A stretch of 28,542 nucleotides of DNA from assembly GCA_946413695.1 (NCBI GenBank), contig CAMKLV010000043.1:1-28542 (forward strand). Reading direction: 5' to 3'. Both the position numbers and the translations under genes were made by a program. Below are positions 22,233 through 28,542 of this stretch, one piece after another. Numbering within the stretch: the first letter of the stretch is position 1; each line of letters starts with the position of its first letter. Below the pieces are notes generated by a model. The model was given only the letters and a program-made list of their open reading frames with translations, did no database searches and was not told the DNA's origin. This DNA is from Firm-04 sp946413695 (GTDB lineage: Bacteria; Bacillota; Clostridia; Oscillospirales; Ruminococcaceae).

Positions 22233-23567
22233 TTATTTGTAGGAAATGTTGAAATCGGGCAGAGATTCGGTTCTGGTGCTGTTCCAGACCTTCCATTTGC
22301 CGGTGTTGACATTGAACTCCGCATATGCTGCAGTGAAGTATGCCGGATCGGTTTCAAGATCAAAGCGGAGCGTGTTGCAGCGCAAGGTTGTTTTGATCGC
22401 ATCTGTGCCGATTCCGGTGAAATCCGTGCTGACAGGTGTATGCATTTCAAACAGCTCGGGATACTCCTTCGCGGAATTGTACAGATCAAATTTTGCGGAT
22501 GCACCGAGCTCCGGCGCGAATTTCAGTGCGAGCTGCTTGGTCTTTTCGCCGTTGACAAGGAATGCCTGCTCCGGCTCGGAGACGCCGAGATTCAGCGTAA
22601 CATCCTTTGTCAGGAGCTTTGCCGCGGTGTCAATCTGCGCCTTGCGGTCAGCTTCGGCTGCGGGAACCTCGTCCGAGAAATACGGTACGAGCTTCATCTG
22701 CACCGGGTAAACATCCCCCGGATAAACCGCGGAACGGTCAGCATATTTTTTATCGTATGCGGCATTGGTGGTGCCGTCCGGCCAGTGCGGGACTTTGTTC
22801 GCAATAGTCGCCGAGTAGAACATCAGGATCGACTGTGCATCGGCGACATCGAGCTTGCCGTCGCCGCTGATATCGCAGGCGGAGCGCTGTGCGGCGGTTG
22901 CTTCCTGTGCTTTGCCGCTGAGCGATTTGCTGTAGTCGCTCAGTGTGAGCTGTGCATCGCTCAGATCGACGATGCCGTCAGCATTGAAATCGCCGCGCAG
23001 ACGGCTGAAGCGCGTGAATCCGACCGAGCAGGCGATGCCTTTTTTCGTCTCGGATTTGGAGCGGAGCACCGGCTCCTCAAGCAGCTTGACCGCTTTGTTT
23101 TCATCGGTGTCATCTGCCGCGAGATACTTGCCGAAGAAGGCATAGCGCGTCGCGGTAAAGGCGTCCTCGCCGGTGGAGTAATCGGGGTTTTCGATTTTGA
23201 CATCCTGCGTATAGATGCAGTCGGGATTGCCGCCGAACACGCCCGGTGTGCTGATCGTGACGGTGTAATCGCCGGGCTCTGCACGGAAGACATAGAGCTT
23301 TGTCATGTCGGAATCCAGCGTGGTGTTATAGAGCTCGAGATTTTCGCGCTCCGGCGAATGCTGCACGATCTCAACATGAACTTTGTTGTTGTAGAGACCG
23401 CTGAACACGAATGCATCCTCGCCGAGCGGTGCAAAGCCCGGACAGGTGGTCTCGATATAGACTGCATCGTCTTCGGTTTCCTCCGCTGCATAGGCGGGCA
23501 GTGTGCTGCCTGCACAGAGCGTCAGGCAGCAGAGCGCTGCAAAAAAGCGCTTTGTGTGGTTTTTCAT
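22233..23567 (-). CDS. Secreted protein with an internal dockerin
   Basis: A 444-aa exported protein. The signal peptide is residues 1-28 (CAGSTLPAYA). The N-terminal part (about 29-185) is beta-rich and unrecognised. A type I dockerin sits at about 191-256 (DFNADGIVDLSDAQLTL and DISGDGKLDVADAQSIL). A C-terminal domain of about 185 residues follows, also unrecognised, ending SLPDFNISYK. Dockerins are normally terminal, so one between two domains is unusual. The gene has its own consensus promoter and a terminator and is probably monocistronic. The ATG at 23567 has CAGGAG upstream. It may be a structural or adhesive cell-surface protein; no glycoside hydrolase motif was seen. Confidence 0.87.
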   Translation of the reverse strand: MKNHTKRFFAALCCLTLCAGSTLPAYAAEETEDDAVYIETTCPGFAPLGEDAFVFSGLYNNKVHVEIVQHSPERENLELYNTTLDSDMTKLYVFRAEPGDYTVTISTPGVFGGNPDCIYTQDVKIENPDYSTGEDAFTATRYAFFGKYLAADDTDENKAVKLLEEPVLRSKSETKKGIACSVGFTRFSRLRGDFNADGIVDLSDAQLTLSDYSKSLSGKAQEATAAQRSACDISGDGKLDVADAQSILMFYSATIANKVPHWPDGTTNAAYDKKYADRSAVYPGDVYPVQMKLVPYFSDEVPAAEADRKAQIDTAAKLLTKDVTLNLGVSEPEQAFLVNGEKTKQLALKFAPELGASAKFDLYNSAKEYPELFEMHTPVSTDFTGIGTDAIKTTLRCNTLRFDLETDPAYFTAAYAEFNVNTGKWKVWNSTRTESLPDFNISYK

Positions 23568-23602
23568 GGGTTATCAACTCCTGATGTGATTATGATGCTA
23601 TC

Positions 23603-23631
23603 AGTATAGCACATGTCCGCAGATTTGTCAA
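23603..23631 (-). promoter_or_regulatory. Sigma-A promoter of the internal-dockerin gene
   Basis: On the minus strand, TTGACA (23626-23631), a 17-base spacer and TATACT (23603-23608), 36 bases upstream of the ATG at 23567. Confidence 0.85.
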
Positions 23632-23741
23632 ATTGACCGCGCGGGCGCAGAATCCCAAGCAGACACGAGCAAATCCCCGCCAAACCGGCACCAATTCCCC
23701 GAAAACAGCCGAATCTGACGCAGAGCGGCGCAAAATCAGAC

Positions 23742-23770
23742 TTGCAATTTTTCACGTTTTATATTATAAT
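23742..23770 (+). promoter_or_regulatory. Sigma-A promoter of the CNNM/CBS gene
   Basis: TTGCAA (23742-23747), a 17-base spacer and TATAAT (23765-23770), 37 bases upstream of the ATG at 23808. Confidence 0.8.
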
Positions 23771-23807
23771 AGTCATAATTGGCTTTGGACACAGAAAGGA
23801 AACATAC

Positions 23808-25091
23808 ATGATCTATCTCATAGCGATACTGGCGCTGCTCGTCTGCTCGGCACTGTTTTCTGCCTGCGAGACGGCTTTTTCCAGTGTCAACAAGATTCGC
23901 CTGAAATCCGATGCGATGCAGGGGAATCAGCGTGCAGCCAGAGCACTTGCGCTTGCGGAATCCTTTGACCGCGCGCTGACTGCCATTCTCATCGGCAACA
24001 ATCTGGTAAATATTCTCTCCGCCTCGCTCGGCACGATTCTGTTTACGCGGTGGTTCGGGGAGGGCGGCGTCGGCATCTCGACCATGGCGATGACCGTGCT
24101 CGTGCTGATCTTCGGCGAGATTCTGCCGAAAAACTACGCAAAGGCGCATGCCGAACAGATGACGCTGTTTTTCGCGGCGCCGCTGCGGGCGCTGATCTGG
24201 ATTCTGACGCCGGTGATCTTCCTGTTCAATCAGCTTGCAAAGCTCGTCTCGAAGAAGGGTGCTGAGCCTTCCGTCACCGAGGATGAGCTCAAGGTGATTG
24301 TCGATCAGATCGAGGAGGAGGGCGTGCTCGAGGAGCAGGAGAGCGACCTTGTGCGCTCGGCGCTCGAATTTGACGAAATCTCGGTCGATGAGGTGCTGGT
24401 TCCGCGCGTCCGCGTGACCGCTATCGCAAAGGAAACGCCGATTCCGGAGATCAAGCAGATTTTTCTCGCGGAGCGCTATTCACGGCTGCCGGTCTATGCG
24501 GATTCGATTGATGATATCATCGGATTCATCACGGAAAAGGATTTCTTCGGGCTGCTGGAAAGCGGCGGGAAGTCCATTGCACCGATCATCAAGAATGTGC
24601 TGCGCCTGCCGGAATTTGCCCGCATCAGCGAGGCGATGAAGCAGATGCAGCGCGCAAAATCCCATATCGCAATCGTTGTCGATCAGTACGGCGGTACAAA
24701 GGGTATTGTCACGCTCGAGGATATCATCGAGGAGCTGGTCGGCGAAATCTATGACGAGGCGGATGAGGTTGTCCCGATGCTGACAAAATGCGGCGAAAAC
24801 CGCTATGAGGTCTCCGGCGAGCTTTCCATCGCGGACCTCTGCGATGCGCTTGCGCTGCCCGAAAGCCGGATCGTCACCGAGTGCACCTCTGTCGGCGGCT
24901 GGCTGACAGAGCTTGCCGGACACATCGCGGAGAACGGCGAAAGCGTCAGCGGCGAGTGGTTCCGCATGACTGTCCTGCAGATGCAGGATCAGCGTGTGCA
25001 GCGCATTCTGCTCGAGCTTCTGGAGCCGCAGCCCGATGCGGATGCCGAACTCGAAATCAGCGAGGAAGTTGCTGCCGGAAGTGTACATTGA
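23808..25091 (+). CDS. CNNM/DUF21 and CBS-domain membrane protein (hemolysin C / CorC family)
   Basis: A 427-aa membrane protein of the family annotated as hemolysin-related or magnesium/cobalt efflux, now grouped with CNNM Mg2+ transporters. The DUF21 membrane domain (about 1-165) opens with the family motif ALFSACETAFSSVNKIRL and contains GNNLVNI and the FGEILPKNYAK signature. Two CBS domains follow (about 185-315; VPRVRVTAI and IAIVVDQYGGTKGIVTLEDI), then a CorC/HlyC transporter-associated domain (about 335-410). The ATG at 23808 is chosen for its AGAAAGGAAA site; an upstream ATG at 23742 overlaps the promoter. Monocistronic, followed by a terminator. Likely exports or senses Mg2+; hemolytic activity is not implied. 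Confidence 0.93.
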   Translation: MIYLIAILALLVCSALFSACETAFSSVNKIRLKSDAMQGNQRAARALALAESFDRALTAILIGNNLVNILSASLGTILFTRWFGEGGVGISTMAMTVLVLIFGEILPKNYAKAHAEQMTLFFAAPLRALIWILTPVIFLFNQLAKLVSKKGAEPSVTEDELKVIVDQIEEEGVLEEQESDLVRSALEFDEISVDEVLVPRVRVTAIAKETPIPEIKQIFLAERYSRLPVYADSIDDIIGFITEKDFFGLLESGGKSIAPIIKNVLRLPEFARISEAMKQMQRAKSHIAIVVDQYGGTKGIVTLEDIIEELVGEIYDEADEVVPMLTKCGENRYEVSGELSIADLCDALALPESRIVTECTSVGGWLTELAGHIAENGESVSGEWFRMTVLQMQDQRVQRILLELLEPQPDADAELEISEEVAAGSVH

Positions 25092-25134
25092 GCAGAAATC
25101 TGCTGATCGCATGTTAAAACAAAATAAAATATGC

Positions 25135-25170
25135 AAAAAGTTGTACGGAAACGTGCAACTTTTTTGTTTT
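25135..25170 (+). terminator. Rho-independent terminator after the CNNM/CBS gene
   Basis: AAAAGTTGTACG and CGTGCAACTTTT form a stem with a GAAA loop, followed by TTTTTTGTTTTT. It separates the CNNM gene from the phage-type cassette. Confidence 0.9.
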
Positions 25171-25309
25171 TGGCACCCCTTTGTAGGGAGCAGTCGGGAT
25201 CGGCAGCGCATGTGCGGCATATCCGCAGAGGGAGCATCGCTGTCAGCCCGTACAGAAAGGAGGGAAACCGCAATCCGAATGAACTGCGCGGAGTGAAAAG
25301 GAGGATGAT
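25171..25309 (+). other. Leader region of the phage-type cassette
   Basis: 139 bases with no convincing gene and no consensus sigma-A promoter. An AAAGGAGG motif at 25256-25263 is followed 16 bases later by a 5-codon ATG...TGA frame (25279-25296), perhaps the scar of a lost upstream gene. The true ribosome site of the next gene is AAAAGGAGGATG at 25297-25308. Confidence 0.4.
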
Positions 25310-25786
25310 ATGGTATTTCCGGTGAAGGTCCGGTCGCGGCATGCTTCTGCAGCACGCGCCGGAGTGTTCGGCGTCTGCGGAAACAGCGGCGATACAGTCC
25401 GGTTCGATTTTGATGCGGAGTGGGCGGCGTATCCGGAGAAAACGGCGCATTTTGCGGTCATCATGCAGGACGGGCGCACGGAGACTGCCGTGACGTTTCA
25501 GGGCGATCTCTGTCCCGTGCCGGTGATCGCGCAGGCTTTACTTGTCGAGATCGGCGTTACGGCAGGCGCAATCCGTACAGCCGCCGCCGCACGGATCCCC
25601 TATGCAAAATGCATCACGGATCTGACGGCAGAAGAACAGGAACCGCAGCAGGATCTCTACAATGTTCTGCTTAGTGAGCTGATGCATCAGCCGGTGCAGC
25701 GCCTTTGCAGCGGCAGGTATCTTGTCAGCGCGGAGGGGGACTATCTTGCGACGGATGCGGGGGATTATCTGATGACGAAGGAGTGA
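25310..25786 (+). CDS. Phage tail-associated protein, FDAEW-type domain (copy 1)
   Basis: A 158-aa protein. Residues about 20-110 form a beta domain with FDFDAEWAAYPEKTAHFAV and IRTAAAARIPYAKC. It is clearly paralogous to the gene at 26502-26978, and similar domains occur beside tail-fibre genes in clostridial prophages (recalled, not searched). A hinge (EQEPQQDLYNVLLSELM) leads to a C-terminal repeat of the form DYL-x-T-x-x-G (GDYLATDAGDYLMTKE). No signal peptide. It is the first gene of a five-gene run with spacings from 3 bases down to overlap, with AAAAGGAGG before the ATG. Probably a baseplate or tail-tip component; the exact part cannot be named. Confidence 0.7.
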   Translation: MVFPVKVRSRHASAARAGVFGVCGNSGDTVRFDFDAEWAAYPEKTAHFAVIMQDGRTETAVTFQGDLCPVPVIAQALLVEIGVTAGAIRTAAAARIPYAKCITDLTAEEQEPQQDLYNVLLSELMHQPVQRLCSGRYLVSAEGDYLATDAGDYLMTKE

Positions 25787-25789
25787 AAT

Positions 25790-26509
25790 ATGGCAGACAG
25801 AAAAATCAACACCGGTCTGACCGAAGCGGAGGTGCATGCCGCATTTTACCGCGCGCTGCATGATCTGACGGATGAACAGATCACGCAGCTGCTCTCTGCG
25901 GAGCGGGTCAGCCGGCAGCAGGGCGATGCCGCACTCGAAAATGATCTTGCGCGGCTCGATACTGCATGCAGCACAGTACAGGCGGCACTGGCCGGCGAAA
26001 TCAACGGCGGTGCGAAAAATCTGATGCAGCTGACCGGTGAGAATGTCACCGGCTACGGCGTCTCCTGCGTGTTTGATCCGGATGCGGGCACGATCACGCT
26101 CAACGGCGTGAATCCGGATAAAAAGTGCACGGGCTCGTTCAATGTGCAGGCCGCCGATCCGGTGAACATGGCGCTCACGGCGGGCAAAGCATATCACTTT
26201 ATGTGTGACGGCACCTCGAATGACACCTACGGCATCTACATTTACAAATCCGGCGCAACCCCGGTGACGCAGTGGGACTGCTTCACAAATACCGACGCCG
26301 ACTGGAATCCGGTGTGGAGCACATCAAACGGATTCCGCCTGTTTGTCCGCAGCGGCACGGTGGTTGACAATGTGGTGCTCCGCCCGATGATCTGCACGGC
26401 GGAGGACTGGGCACTCTCAGAGCAGTTTGTACCGTTCTGCCCGAGCCTTCCGGCGCTCTACCGGATGATTCAGGCGCAGAACCGCAGAACGGAGGGTGCA
26501 AATGCCTGA
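25790..26509 (+). CDS. Tail-fibre/receptor-binding-like phage protein
   Basis: A 239-aa protein. The N-terminal 75 residues are helical and likely coiled (TEAEVHAAFYRALHDLTDEQ, then ALENDLARLDTA). The rest looks like the beta-sandwich carbohydrate-binding type domain of tail fibres: NLMQLTGEN, GTITLNGVN, AYHFMCDGTSNDTYGIYIYK, a GTVVDNVVLRPMI strand and a final YRMIQAQNRR helix. It would be placed at the tail tip to contact the host surface. It starts 3 bases after the previous stop and overlaps the next gene by 8 bases. Identification rests on architecture and order in the cassette rather than on a specific motif. Confidence 0.68.
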   Translation: MADRKINTGLTEAEVHAAFYRALHDLTDEQITQLLSAERVSRQQGDAALENDLARLDTACSTVQAALAGEINGGAKNLMQLTGENVTGYGVSCVFDPDAGTITLNGVNPDKKCTGSFNVQAADPVNMALTAGKAYHFMCDGTSNDTYGIYIYKSGATPVTQWDCFTNTDADWNPVWSTSNGFRLFVRSGTVVDNVVLRPMICTAEDWALSEQFVPFCPSLPALYRMIQAQNRRTEGANA

Positions 26510-26978
26510 GATCAATGTCACGGTGCAAAACCGGATCACTGCCGCAGCGGGGCATCCTGAGATCGTCTGCGGCAACAGCGACTATACGGTCACATTCGCG
26601 TTTGATGCGGAGTGGGATGCCTATCCGGTCAAGACAGCGCGGGCGGTCTGGCGCGATCTGGATACGGGTGAACGGTGCTGCACGGAGCTCCTGTTCGAGG
26701 GCAGCCGCGTGGAGCTGCCGCCGTTCTACCGCACGAATCAGATTCTGCTCGGGGTCTATGCGGGCGATATCCGGACAACCGTGCCCGTGCGGATTCCGTG
26801 CTGTGCGGGAATCTGCGGCGATGCGGTGCATCCCGATCCGCCGCCGGATATCTACACGCAGCTTCTCCGCTATCAGGAGCGGCTGCTGACCGAACAGACC
26901 TGTGCCGGTTCCGCGGCAGAGTTTTCGCAGGGCACTGCCGGAATCAGCGGAACCCCAATGAATGAGGAGGCGATCTGA
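26502..26978 (+). CDS. Phage tail-associated protein, FDAEW-type domain (copy 2)
   Basis: A 158-aa protein, the same length as its paralogue at 25310-25786. It aligns across the whole beta domain: CGNSDYTVTFAFDAEWDAYP against CGNSGDTVRFDFDAEWAAYP, then VYAGDIRTTVPVRIP against VTAGAIRTAAAARIP, then PDIYTQLL against QDLYNVLL. The C-terminal tails differ. The ATG at 26502, not 26496, is chosen because GGAGG lies 6 bases upstream. The start overlaps the previous gene's end and the stop overlaps the next gene's ATG. Probably a tail-tip or baseplate accessory; no enzyme motif is present. Confidence 0.7.
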   Translation: MPEINVTVQNRITAAAGHPEIVCGNSDYTVTFAFDAEWDAYPVKTARAVWRDLDTGERCCTELLFEGSRVELPPFYRTNQILLGVYAGDIRTTVPVRIPCCAGICGDAVHPDPPPDIYTQLLRYQERLLTEQTCAGSAAEFSQGTAGISGTPMNEEAI

Positions 26979-27574
26979 TGGCAGAAACAAGAGCAATCAA
27001 CAGCGCGGCGGATTTGTATGATGTTCTGCAGGCGAGCGGGCTCTATGACCGCGTGGTGATGAGCACCTCGGGCGTTGTTGTGACCTGCTATGATGCAGCG
27101 GGGCATCCGGTGCTCCGGACTGAAAGCAGCACGGATATCGCGGGCTATGCGGATGCAGATCACGCAATCCCCGGGACATCGCTCGGCAGAATCACGCATG
27201 CATATCTCTGTGAATCCGGCGTGATTCTGGAAAAATATTATGACGGTGTGCTGCGGGTTGTATACGCGCTGACAAAGACAAATACCGGCGAACCTGCGCT
27301 TGCCGTGCTGGATGTGATCGAAGAAGTCTGGAACGCGGTGACATGGGGCGATGAGCCGCCGCTGAACAGTAAGATCATGCCTGTCCGCAGGGCGAATCAG
27401 TATGCGCTGCTGCCCTTTGTGACGAATGCTTCCTACGGCATCAATTCGTATACGCCGGATGCATTCTATGCAGCTGTGACGCCGGGCAGCAAGCTCCCGC
27501 GCAGCTTTGTCATGCACGGGACAAAGTGGTTTGCGGTCAGCAATATCGTTCTGCGGGACGGCGCCGCCGGATAA
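26978..27574 (+). CDS. Unknown protein of the phage-type cassette (198 aa)
   Basis: Not recognised. A mixed alpha/beta protein of 198 residues without signal peptide or membrane segment, starting MAETRAINSAADLYDVLQAS. It has a repeated Tyr-rich pattern (LCESGVILEKYYDGVLRVVY) and a Gly/Ser/Tyr-rich C-terminal half (TNASYGINSYTPDAFYAAV). The ATG overlaps the previous stop (TGATG) and has GAGGAGG upstream, so it is translationally coupled to the FDAEW-type gene. Position between tail-type proteins and a lysin suggests a structural virion or particle component; sequence alone does not confirm this. Confidence 0.6.
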   Translation: MAETRAINSAADLYDVLQASGLYDRVVMSTSGVVVTCYDAAGHPVLRTESSTDIAGYADADHAIPGTSLGRITHAYLCESGVILEKYYDGVLRVVYALTKTNTGEPALAVLDVIEEVWNAVTWGDEPPLNSKIMPVRRANQYALLPFVTNASYGINSYTPDAFYAAVTPGSKLPRSFVMHGTKWFAVSNIVLRDGAAG

Positions 27575-27633
27575 TCCGCACGAGCGCCGGTTTGTCACCG
27601 TTTGCGCGGGTTCTGCATATCCTGATATCACGG

Positions 27634-27668
27634 GGCAGCGCTGAAATTCCGCATCTGCGGGCGCTGCT
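27634..27668 (+). other. Hairpin between tail-type genes and lysin
   Basis: GCAGCGC (27635-27641) pairs with GCGCTGC (27661-27667), with an inner CCGCA...TGCGG stem. The 118-base gap containing it is the only sizeable gap inside the cassette. There is no U-tract, so it may be an attenuation or RNA-processing structure rather than a terminator. Confidence 0.4.
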
Positions 27669-27692
27669 CTACCGATAGAAAGGATGAGCAGA

Positions 27693-28397
27693 ATGTTCAA
27701 ACCGAGACTGACAAAACCTGAGAGCGGCAATCCCTATTACAACACCGTCGCGAACGGCGGATATTCGACGGCGATCGTCGGCAGCCCGCGCGATGCAGGC
27801 TGCAATGTGCTCGCGAACTGCGTCGGCTATGCGGCGGGCAGATTCAATGAAATCCTTGCGCAGGGGCGGTTCGTCTATTTCAACTATCCGCCGAACGCCG
27901 AGGATTTCTATGATACGGCGATCTCGCAGGGGCTGGAAACCGGCAGCACACCGCGGCTCGGCGCAATCATCGTGTGGGCAAAAGGCAGAACGTGGACATC
28001 TGCGGACGGCGCCGGACACACCGCTGTCGTTGAGCAGATCAACACCGACGGCAGCATCGTGACCTCGGAAAGCGGCTATGGCTCCGCGACACCGTTCTGG
28101 ACATCGTACCGAGAGAACACAAACGGCAACTGGGGCGCCGGTTCGCAGTACCGGTTTCTCGGCTTTGTCTATCAGCCCGACACCGTGCCGGCGGGGCTGA
28201 TCCGGAAGGGCGATTCCGGCGCGGCTGTCCGCTGGATGCAGGAGAAGCTCTGTATCCACGGCTATCTGCGCAGCTCGGAGATCGACGGCTATTTCGGCAG
28301 AATCACGCTCGGCGGGCTGCTCGCGTTCCAGTTCGAGCACCGCGTGACCGTTGACGGCATCTGCGGTCCCGCGACCAAAGCCGCCCTGATCGCCTGA
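27693..28397 (+). CDS. CHAP-domain peptidoglycan hydrolase with C-terminal PG-binding domain (endolysin-like)
   Basis: A 234-aa cell-wall hydrolase. The N-terminal CHAP domain (about 1-160) has the nucleophile Cys43 in ANCVGYAAGRF and the general-base His109 in GAGHTAVVEQ; SESGYG follows as the usual third-position strand. A PG_binding_1 domain (about 168-234) has the RKGDSGAAVRWMQEKL helix, DGYFG and VDGICGPATKAAL motifs. It would cleave peptide or amide bonds in peptidoglycan. It lacks a signal peptide, as phage endolysins do, but no holin is visible beside it. The ATG at 27693 is preferred to 27684 because AAAGGA lies 8 bases upstream. Last gene of the cassette. Confidence 0.9.
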   Translation: MFKPRLTKPESGNPYYNTVANGGYSTAIVGSPRDAGCNVLANCVGYAAGRFNEILAQGRFVYFNYPPNAEDFYDTAISQGLETGSTPRLGAIIVWAKGRTWTSADGAGHTAVVEQINTDGSIVTSESGYGSATPFWTSYRENTNGNWGAGSQYRFLGFVYQPDTVPAGLIRKGDSGAAVRWMQEKLCIHGYLRSSEIDGYFGRITLGGLLAFQFEHRVTVDGICGPATKAALIA

Positions 28398-28403
28398 GCG
28401 AGG

Positions 28404-28420
28404 CAGGCAGTGCCTGCATC
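28404..28420. repeat. Small hairpin after the lysin gene (repeat B-like)
   Basis: GGCAGGC-agt-GCCTGCA has the same loop and size as the hairpin opening repeat B at 7021 (ACCGGGC-agt-GCCCGGT), with paired base changes. From 28421 to 28491 I see nothing further. Confidence 0.4.
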
Positions 28421-28491
28421 CGATATGCGAAAGGCCGAATGATTCAGAATAAGAAATGAAGCACTGTGTCCCGATCGAGGAAACAGAATAT

Positions 28492-28542
28492 AATGAAAGC
28501 CGCCAAATCAACGCAATTACGCAGATATGGCGGCTTCATTCT
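28492..28542. terminator. Terminator hairpin of element A type, inverted
   Basis: The stem AATGAAAGCCGCCA / TGGCGGCTTCATT closes the cassette at the window edge. About 42 bases are the reverse complement of the hairpin in element A2 at 20681-20724 with only one or two differences. The element may continue beyond the window. Confidence 0.75.

Overview
The window looks like a chromosomal piece of a GC-rich gut or rumen Firmicute of the Ruminococcus / Oscillospiraceae type. That is an inference from two secreted proteins with type I dockerin repeats, several ECF sigma / anti-sigma pairs, a GlnP-type transporter fused to its binding domains, strong AGGAGG-type ribosome sites, consensus sigma-A promoters with 17-nt spacers, and intergenic hairpin repeats. 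No rRNA, tRNA, CRISPR array or transposase was seen.

Layout. 1-6.9 kb (minus strand): a two-gene operon for a tandem DUF1508 protein and an 82-aa protein; then a compact run of an unknown 168-aa protein, a histidine phosphatase, TrkA, TrkH and a patatin-like lipase; and a separately promoted short-chain dehydrogenase. 7.2-10.3 kb (plus): an amino-acid ABC importer in which a signal peptide, two nearly duplicate substrate-binding domains and the permease form one chain, followed by its ATPase. 10.3-13.4 kb (minus): ECF sigma factor plus a large membrane-anchored anti-sigma-like protein, preceded by two tandem copies of a likely ECF promoter. 13.6-17.2 kb (plus): a heterodimeric ABC exporter. 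17.2-20.6 kb (plus): a second ECF sigma, an anti-sigma-like protein with an 11-residue-repeat Thr/Ala stalk, and a secreted dockerin protein. 20.8-22.1 kb (minus): a third ECF sigma with a zinc-finger anti-sigma. 22.2-23.6 kb (minus): a secreted protein with a dockerin in the middle. 23.7-25.1 kb (plus): a CNNM/CBS membrane protein. 25.3-28.4 kb (plus): five tightly spaced phage-type genes (tail-tip or fibre-like proteins and a CHAP lysin) with no other phage genes in view.

The main unexplained structure is intergenic. A ~270-bp element (copies at 10283-10549 and 20579-20850, a partial inverted copy at about 58-180, and related hairpins at 22178-22224 and 28492-28542) sits between convergent genes. 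It has imperfect terminal inverted repeats that overlap the stop codons of neighbouring genes, and internal hairpins whose arms change in a paired way between copies. It looks like a mobile or replicating bidirectional terminator module. A second repeat (7021-7102 and 13408-13490) lies upstream of both ABC transporter operons. Other points of interest are the three ECF systems within 12 kb, two of which have long extracellular anti-sigma domains and one of which is co-transcribed with a dockerin protein, and the isolated tail/lysin cassette.
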